A DNA stretch of 64,000 bases, from assembly GCA_001604275.1 (NCBI GenBank), contig LVBD01000041.1, forward strand, positions 36,345 through 100,344. The letters run 5' to 3'. This DNA comes from Spirochaetales bacterium Spiro_02 (GTDB lineage Bacteria; Spirochaetota; Spirochaetia; Sphaerochaetales; Sphaerochaetaceae). The notes below the pieces were generated by a model. It saw only the letters and a list, made by a program, of their open reading frames with translations, made no database searches and was not told the origin of the DNA. This document shows, piece by piece, positions 59,703-64,000 of the stretch; position 1 is the first letter of the stretch; every line of letters starts with the position of its first letter. Both the position numbers and the translations under genes were made by a program.

Positions 59703-60485
59703 CTACGTGGAACCCGTTTCATGTCCGCTTCCCCGTAAGCGTTTTCTTTCTTCTCGAAAGGCGGAGAGGATCACACCCCTCGCCCACTTGGCCTCCTGCG
59801 GTGTCAAAGACGGCACTCCTTCAAGCGGATAGGCCAGTCCTAGCTCCCGATACTTCGACACACCCATCGTATGATACGGCAGGACGTCCAGACCCACCAC
59901 ATTGCCGTATCCAGCCATCAGCACCCCCAGATCCCGCAGTTGTTCGGGAATGTCGGTGATGCCCGGCACCAGCACATGGCGTACGATCATCGGGACTTTC
60001 GCAGCCTCGACCTGCCGCGCGAACGCCCATGGCCCGTCCGGGGGAGCTCCTGTCAGTCGTATATGGCCTTCTCGCTGGCTATGCTTGAAGTCCATCAAGA
60101 CCAAATCGACGAAGCGAAGCAGGAACGCGTATACTTCCCGCTTGCTTTCCGCATAGGATGCCCCTGAGGTATCGAGGCAGGTATGGATGCCCCGCTCACG
60201 GGCCTTGCGGAACAATTCTGTCAGAAAGTCGAGCTGCATCAGCGGCTCGCCTCCCGTCGCGGTCAATCCACCGTTCTTATAGAACTCACGGTTGCGCTCA
60301 TACCCTTCCAAGACCGCATCTACGGACATCTCCGTACCGCCGGAAAACTTCCATGTGTCGGGATTATGGCAGTACAGACACCGGAACGGACAGCCCTGGA
60401 AGAACACGACATATCGGATGCCAGGACCGTCGACAGTTCCGAACGATTCTATCGAGTGTATGTACCCGACCTTAGAGTCCGCCAT
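59703..60485 (-). CDS. pflA: Pyruvate formate-lyase activating enzyme
   Basis: Radical SAM enzyme that installs the glycyl radical in pyruvate formate-lyase, 260 residues. The cluster motif [12 protein letters not shown] has C32, C36 and C39. [20 protein letters not shown] precedes it and [10 protein letters not shown] follows. Its ATG lies inside the end of the glycyl-radical subunit gene (14-nt overlap), which couples their translation. Confidence 0.95.
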   Translation of the reverse strand: MADSKVGYIHSIESFGTVDGPGIRYVVFFQGCPFRCLYCHNPDTWKFSGGTEMSVDAVLEGYERNREFYKNGGLTATGGEPLMQLDFLTELFRKARERGIHTCLDTSGASYAESKREVYAFLLRFVDLVLMDFKHSQREGHIRLTGAPPDGPWAFARQVEAAKVPMIVRHVLVPGITDIPEQLRDLGVLMAGYGNVVGLDVLPYHTMGVSKYRELGLAYPLEGVPSLTPQEAKWARGVILSAFREERKRLRGSGHETGST

Positions 60486-60714
60486 GGAAGGTTCTCGAAA
60501 TCACCTCGTCCTGCTGTTCCTTCGTCAGCTTATGGAAGTTCACGGCATAGCCGGAAACACGAACAGTCAGCTGAGGATATTTCTCCGGATGTTTCTGTGC
60601 GTCGAGCAACGTGTCTTTCGTGAACACGTTCACGTTCAGGTGGTGTCCGCCCTTTTCCGCATATGCGTCGAGCATCTGCACCAAGTTATCTATCTGCGTT
60701 TCAGTAGCTTGCAT
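60472..60714 (-). CDS. grcA: Separate glycyl-radical subunit (GrcA/YfiD-like, PFL tail)
   Basis: An 80-residue stand-alone glycyl-radical domain. [29 protein letters not shown] (radical Gly at about 55) and [11 protein letters not shown] match the last 60 residues of full-length pyruvate formate-lyase and the GrcA/YfiD cofactor. AGGAGA precedes its own ATG. It lies between the PFL body and pflA. Unlike E. coli GrcA, which repairs an intact PFL, this protein would have to supply the only glycyl radical, because the upstream PFL has none. Confidence 0.9.
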   Translation of the reverse strand: MQATETQIDNLVQMLDAYAEKGGHHLNVNVFTKDTLLDAQKHPEKYPQLTVRVSGYAVNFHKLTKEQQDEVISRTFHGGL

Positions 60715-60734
60715 CTCAAATATCTCCTATCTCT

Positions 60735-60768
60735 CCATGCCCTACCGGAAAATGCCGGCATGGCATGG
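60735..60768 (-). other. Hairpin between PFL body and glycyl-radical gene
   Basis: CCATGCC/GGCATGG with an inner CCGG/CCGG stem, in the 76-nt gap. No T-tract; may protect or partly attenuate the message. Confidence 0.6.
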
Positions 60769-60790
60769 CATTCATCGTTACTCACAAAAA

Positions 60791-62860
60791 TCAGACATCC
60801 TGCGCCGGCAAATTCGGAACGCAGCAAGCGCAGTCCGGTTCGAGTTCGAACGAGAACTCCGGGTCCTCTTTTCCCAATGCGTCGGGAATGATCGAGAACG
60901 TGTTTGAAATTCCATCCTGGGCATCCTTGAACGGGAGCTTCGAAACGGAGCTCAAGCTCGCGATCGCACCATGGATATCACGATGATGCATCGGGTTGGC
61001 ACCTGGCGCGAACGGTTGTCCCGCCTTTCTGCCGTCGGGAGTGGAACCCGTCGCTTTTCCATAGACCACATTCGAAGTGATTGTCAAGATGGAAGTCGTC
61101 GGAATCCCGCCGCGATACGTATGGTTGCTCTTTACGTACTCCATAAAAGTATGGACAAGATCGTAGGCGATGGAGTCGACACGATCGTCATCGTTGCCGT
61201 ATTTCGGGAAGTCACCCTCGGTCTCGTAGTCGACGACGATCCCGTCCGCATCACGAATCGTCCTAACCTTCGCATACCTGATCGCCGACAGGGAATCGGC
61301 CACGACTGACAAGCCTGCGATTCCGGTAGCGAACCATCTCGTGACATCCTTGTCATGGAGGGACATCTGCAACCGTTCATAGCAATACTTGTCGTGCATA
61401 TAATGGATGATGTTCAGCGTATTGACATATACGCCCGCCAGCCATTTCATCATATCGCGATAGCGGTCCATGACTTCGTCGTAATCGAGATATTCGCTGG
61501 TGATCGGCCGGAATTTCGGCCCGATCTGCTTCTTCGACACCTCGTCCACGCCGCCGTTGATCGCATACAGCAGACACTTGGCCAGATTCGCGCGAGCTCC
61601 GAAGAACTGCATTTCCTTGCCAAGACGCATCGACGACACGCAGCAGGCGATCGCATAATCGTCGCCGTGGGTGACACGCATCAAATCGTCGTTCTCGTAC
61701 TGGATCGACGAGGATTCGATCGAGGTCTTGGCGCAGAAGCGCTTGAACGCCTCGGGAAGCCGTACCGACCAGAGGACCGTCAGATTCGGCTCCGGAGCCG
61801 TACCAAGCGTATGGAGCGTATGAAGGAACCTGAACGACATTTTCGTGACGAGAGGCCGACCGTCGATTCCGACGCCTCCGATCGATTCCGTGACCCATGT
61901 CGGATCGCCGGAAAACAGCTCGTTGTACTCGGGAGTACGGGCGAACTTGACGAGCCTCAGCTTCATGACGAAATGATCGACGAACTCCTGTATCTGCTCT
62001 TCGGTGAAACGACCGTCCGCCAAGTCCCGCTGTGCATAGATGTCGAGGAACGTGGAAGCCCTGCCCAACGACATAGCCGCTCCGTTCTGTTCCTTGACCG
62101 CCGCGAGATATCCAAAATAGAGCCATTGGATCGCTTCCTGGACATTTTCCGCGGGGCGGGAGATGTCGAATCCATAGATTTTCCCCAACTCTACCAGTTC
62201 TTCAAGGGCTCGTATCTGTTCGGACAGTTCTTCGCGCTCTCTGATCACTTCGGAGTACATGATCGTTCTCGTGGAACTTTTCTGTTCCTTCTTGTCCTCG
62301 ATCAGCCTGGCCACACCGTACAACGCCACGCGCCGATAGTCGCCGATGATCCGGCCTCTTCCATATGCATCCGGCAAGCCGGTAATGATATGGCTGGATC
62401 TGCAGGCCCGCATTTCCGGAGTATATGCATCGAAGACGCCTGCATTGTGGGTCTTCCGATGCTTGGTGAAGAATTCGACGACCTGCGGATCGATCTCATA
62501 GCCGTTGTCCGAGCAAGCTTTCTCAGCCATGCGGATTCCGCCATATGGCTGTAAGGATCGCTTGAACGGTTTTTCGGTCTGGAATCCGACGATCGTCTCG
62601 TTGTCTTTATCCAAATATCCCGGCCCATGGGATGTAATCGAGGAAATGACTTTCGTATCCATATCCAGAACCCCGCCCGCTTCCTGCTCTTTCCGGCTCA
62701 GATCCATTACCTGCGCCCACAGCGCTTCGGTTCGAGGCGTAGCTTCGGCGAGGAACGAGTCGTCGCCCATATATGGACAATAGTTCTTCTGGATGAAATC
62801 ACGGACATCTATTTCTTTCTTCCAAATTCCAGGAACGAATGTATTCCATGCATCTGACAT
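60791..62860 (-). CDS. pflB: Pyruvate formate-lyase lacking the glycyl-radical tail
   Basis: Formate C-acetyltransferase body, 689 residues against about 760 for standard PflB. It has [16 protein letters not shown], the adjacent catalytic cysteines in [11 protein letters not shown] (near 407), [18 protein letters not shown] and [18 protein letters not shown]. Where E. coli PflB continues into the glycyl-radical domain, this protein ends with a short extension containing CACC and a proper stop; the missing domain is encoded by the next gene in another frame. Its promoter and a palindromic operator lie upstream. Confidence 0.9.
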   Translation of the reverse strand: MSDAWNTFVPGIWKKEIDVRDFIQKNYCPYMGDDSFLAEATPRTEALWAQVMDLSRKEQEAGGVLDMDTKVISSITSHGPGYLDKDNETIVGFQTEKPFKRSLQPYGGIRMAEKACSDNGYEIDPQVVEFFTKHRKTHNAGVFDAYTPEMRACRSSHIITGLPDAYGRGRIIGDYRRVALYGVARLIEDKKEQKSSTRTIMYSEVIREREELSEQIRALEELVELGKIYGFDISRPAENVQEAIQWLYFGYLAAVKEQNGAAMSLGRASTFLDIYAQRDLADGRFTEEQIQEFVDHFVMKLRLVKFARTPEYNELFSGDPTWVTESIGGVGIDGRPLVTKMSFRFLHTLHTLGTAPEPNLTVLWSVRLPEAFKRFCAKTSIESSSIQYENDDLMRVTHGDDYAIACCVSSMRLGKEMQFFGARANLAKCLLYAINGGVDEVSKKQIGPKFRPITSEYLDYDEVMDRYRDMMKWLAGVYVNTLNIIHYMHDKYCYERLQMSLHDKDVTRWFATGIAGLSVVADSLSAIRYAKVRTIRDADGIVVDYETEGDFPKYGNDDDRVDSIAYDLVHTFMEYVKSNHTYRGGIPTTSILTITSNVVYGKATGSTPDGRKAGQPFAPGANPMHHRDIHGAIASLSSVSKLPFKDAQDGISNTFSIIPDALGKEDPEFSFELEPDCACCVPNLPAQDV

Positions 62861-62922
62861 CGTATGTCTCCTATCTTGTCGGGACCGGCGATCCGTTCGA
62901 CGGCACCTGGTTCATCTTTCGA

Positions 62923-62938
62923 GTTAGTTCTTGCTAAC
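62923..62938. promoter_or_regulatory. GTTAG-N6-CTAAC palindrome at the pfl transcription start
   Basis: GTTAGTTCTTGCTAAC, the same 5-N6-5 palindrome as at 22613 before ferredoxin. It covers about +2 to +17 of the predicted pfl transcript, a typical repressor position. Confidence 0.65.
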
Positions 62939-62946
62939 CCAAATAG

Positions 62947-62975
62947 AAAATACGAATTGTCATGATGAGTGTCAA
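62947..62975 (-). promoter_or_regulatory. Predicted promoter of the pfl operon
   Basis: On the minus strand TTGACA (62970-62975), 17 bp, TATTTT (62947-62952), giving an untranslated leader of about 80 nt. Confidence 0.6.
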
Positions 62976-63320
62976 TAGCATGTTTTCATAATTATCAGAT
63001 ATCTTGTCACAACATTCTTGTTAATAACCGATAAAAAGGTGGTATTTATTTCCAAAAATTGATTTATTCTGTTAATTATTGAATATTAATACCATTTTCA
63101 TGGCATTATCACAAGTTTCACAAGCTCTCTATCAGCGAAATACATGACGAGATATGCATCAGCATGTTTTTTTGTACATTCGGACACGATGAATAAAGAT
63201 CAGGAACAGAGAAATCCTAGCAGTGGATCAAGGGATTCTGGACGTTGAATAATCTTTCCGACATCCCTTGACTAATCCTTGTCCTATGGTGTATGTTGGC
63301 AACGTTCGCAAGAACACAAT

Positions 63321-63404
63321 GCGGCAGTGGTGGAATTGGTAGACACGCTAGCTTGAGGTGCTAGTGGTCGAAAGGCTATGCTGGTTCAAGTCCAGTCTGC
63401 CGCA
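63321..63404 (+). tRNA. tRNA-Leu (GAG)
   Basis: Class II tRNA. Acceptor GCGGCAG/CTGCCGC, anticodon stem CTAGC/GCTAG around loop TTGAGGT (anticodon GAG), long variable arm, T-loop GGTTCAAGTCC. Confidence 0.93.
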
Positions 63405-63409
63405 CTTGC

Positions 63410-63443
63410 AAAACGGCTTCATCGTAGGATGGAGCCGTTTTTT
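63410..63443 (+). terminator. tRNA-Leu terminator
   Basis: AAAACGGCT/AGCCGTTTT with a 14-nt loop, then further T residues. Confidence 0.85.
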
Positions 63444-63469
63444 CATGTCTCCGTGAAGAACATACCGCA

Positions 63470-63734
63470 CCACAGGATCATGGGATATTTGGAATTCCGC
63501 GTCCTGCCGAAAGTCTCGTGGTTCGGCATGGTATTCCCCTCGCTCTACCGACGCACGATACACCTTCTTCAGGTCGGCGCACACCGTCTTGAGATCCTTG
63601 CATGGAACGAACTTGGTGATGTCACGCACCAAGTGGACGATGTACAAGTAGCCGTTGTGGCTTCTGCCGCTGTTGTTTCCGCAAAATCGTTCTTCCGATA
63701 TCCGATGGTTATCTGTCGCCCACTTCAAGGGCAT
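63470..63734 (-). pseudogene. Decayed IS256-family transposase fragment
   Basis: The minus strand encodes YIVHLVRDITKFVPCKDLKT followed by VCADLKKVYRA, the conserved block of IS256/mutator transposases (compare the IVHxVRNxTKYVxxKD pattern). After this the frame breaks; NSKYPMI, the next conserved motif, appears in another phase near 63485. The N-terminal and C-terminal parts are missing. It abuts the terminator of tRNA-Leu, a frequent spot for insertions. Confidence 0.7.
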
Positions 63735-64000
63735 GGCGGATTTCTAGTAACACAAACCATCGCATACCCAAAAAAATGAGCGTATATCTTCCGCTTCCGC
63801 AGAAATCTGCCCTGAAAAACAGTGAATTTGACGCAGAGCAAAAGCAACGCCCCGCGGACTTTCCATTATGAGGAGAAACGAACGGTTCCACTCGTGAAGC
63901 CTACTGGTGGAACCCTGGATATCCATGAATGTTTTATAAGAGAGCCTCTTGCAAAATAGCAAAAGCTTGGTAATTTCTCCTATCCCAAGCACTCGGGAGA
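63735..64000. other. Non-coding remainder, possible mobile-element debris
   Basis: No convincing gene; a short minus-strand frame (63744-63992) has no recognisable family. The sequence GAGAGCCTCTTGCAAAATAG near 63941 resembles the terminal inverted repeat of some insertion sequences, but the window ends before this can be judged. Confidence 0.3.

Larger units (their letters stand above)
62861..63320. other. Long regulatory region of the pfl operon
   Basis: 460 bp without a gene, rich in A and T. Besides the promoter and palindrome listed separately it has two direct copies of TCACAA (63109 and 63118), and TTGTCACAA-like and TTGTTAA-like sequences near 63005-63030 that recall Rex or Crp half-sites but do not form clean inverted repeats. 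The right end contains the upstream sequence of tRNA-Leu. Confidence 0.5.

Noticed and set aside
63109..63123. Rex operator upstream of pfl
   Set aside because: The two TCACAA copies are direct repeats, not the inverted TTGTGA-N-TCACAA arrangement that Rex needs; kept only as a remark.
63744..63992. 82-codon minus-strand frame at the window's end
   Set aside because: No start signal and no family match; it is likely debris near a mobile element.

Overview
The window reads as chromosomal DNA of a fermentative, probably anaerobic spirochaete, most like Sphaerochaeta and relatives. This is inferred from the gene set and from substrate-binding proteins with FAGGAQE-type signal peptides; no rRNA or other decisive phylogenetic marker is present. 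Base composition is moderately GC-rich and coding density is high. Tightly overlapping operons are common, and many single genes lack a Shine-Dalgarno sequence but carry a -10 box 6-8 nt before the ATG, which suggests frequent leaderless transcription.

Layout. 1-2.9 kb (minus): mutS2 (3' end outside the window) and rsgA. 3-5.5 kb (plus): iron alcohol dehydrogenase, pentapeptide-repeat protein, metallo-beta-lactamase-fold hydrolase. 5.5-12 kb (minus): rluD, small membrane protein, yggS, CmpB-type membrane protein, cytidylate-kinase-like protein, topoisomerase III. 12.2-20.1 kb (plus): YesN/YesM-type two-component system and a ytfQ-ytfR-ytfT-yjfF-type sugar ABC transporter with candidate regulator repeats before the binding-protein gene. 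20.3-22.2 kb (minus): phosphoesterase and sugar-kinase-like phosphotransferase. 22.7-25.7 kb (plus): 2[4Fe-4S] ferredoxin, membrane protein, xseA-xseB, and a decayed MarR remnant. 25.8-30 kb (minus): an Amt-PII fusion behind a long structured leader, an M29 aminopeptidase and a second pseudouridine synthase.

30-37.7 kb (mostly plus): a CBS/HATPase, DRTGG and PHP trio of the kind usually found beside [FeFe]-hydrogenases, an SGNH hydrolase broken by an in-frame amber codon, a GNAT acetyltransferase, a BI-1/YccA protein (minus), a DUF4197-like lipoprotein and a RarA fusion protein. 37.8-38.4 kb: tRNA operon His-Arg-Lys-Leu-Gly. 38.5-40.4 kb (minus): FemAB-like protein and a FadR-type regulator. 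40.5-46.1 kb (plus): a divergent operon of hypB, a 914-residue FAD/Fe-S oxidoreductase, hypA, a membrane protein and a methyltransferase, with TGGT-N3-ACCA operators at both promoters. 46.6-49.5 kb: 2,4-diaminobutyrate aminotransferase and decarboxylase (1,3-diaminopropane route). 49.7-54 kb: tig, clpP, clpX, nrnA-like. 54-59 kb: sigma-like protein, rdgB, pepF, iron-type binding protein. 59-63 kb (minus): rpsD, pflA, a separate glycyl-radical subunit, and a pyruvate formate-lyase lacking its own glycyl-radical tail. 63.3-64 kb: tRNA-Leu and a decayed IS256-type transposase.

The most distinctive points are the switch-like leader before amt-PII, the HypA/HypB plus giant oxidoreductase operon without a hydrogenase, the split pyruvate formate-lyase, and a 16-bp palindrome (GTTAG-N6-CTAAC) shared by the ferredoxin and pyruvate formate-lyase upstream regions. 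All operators, promoters and RNA structures were found by eye and are predictions.
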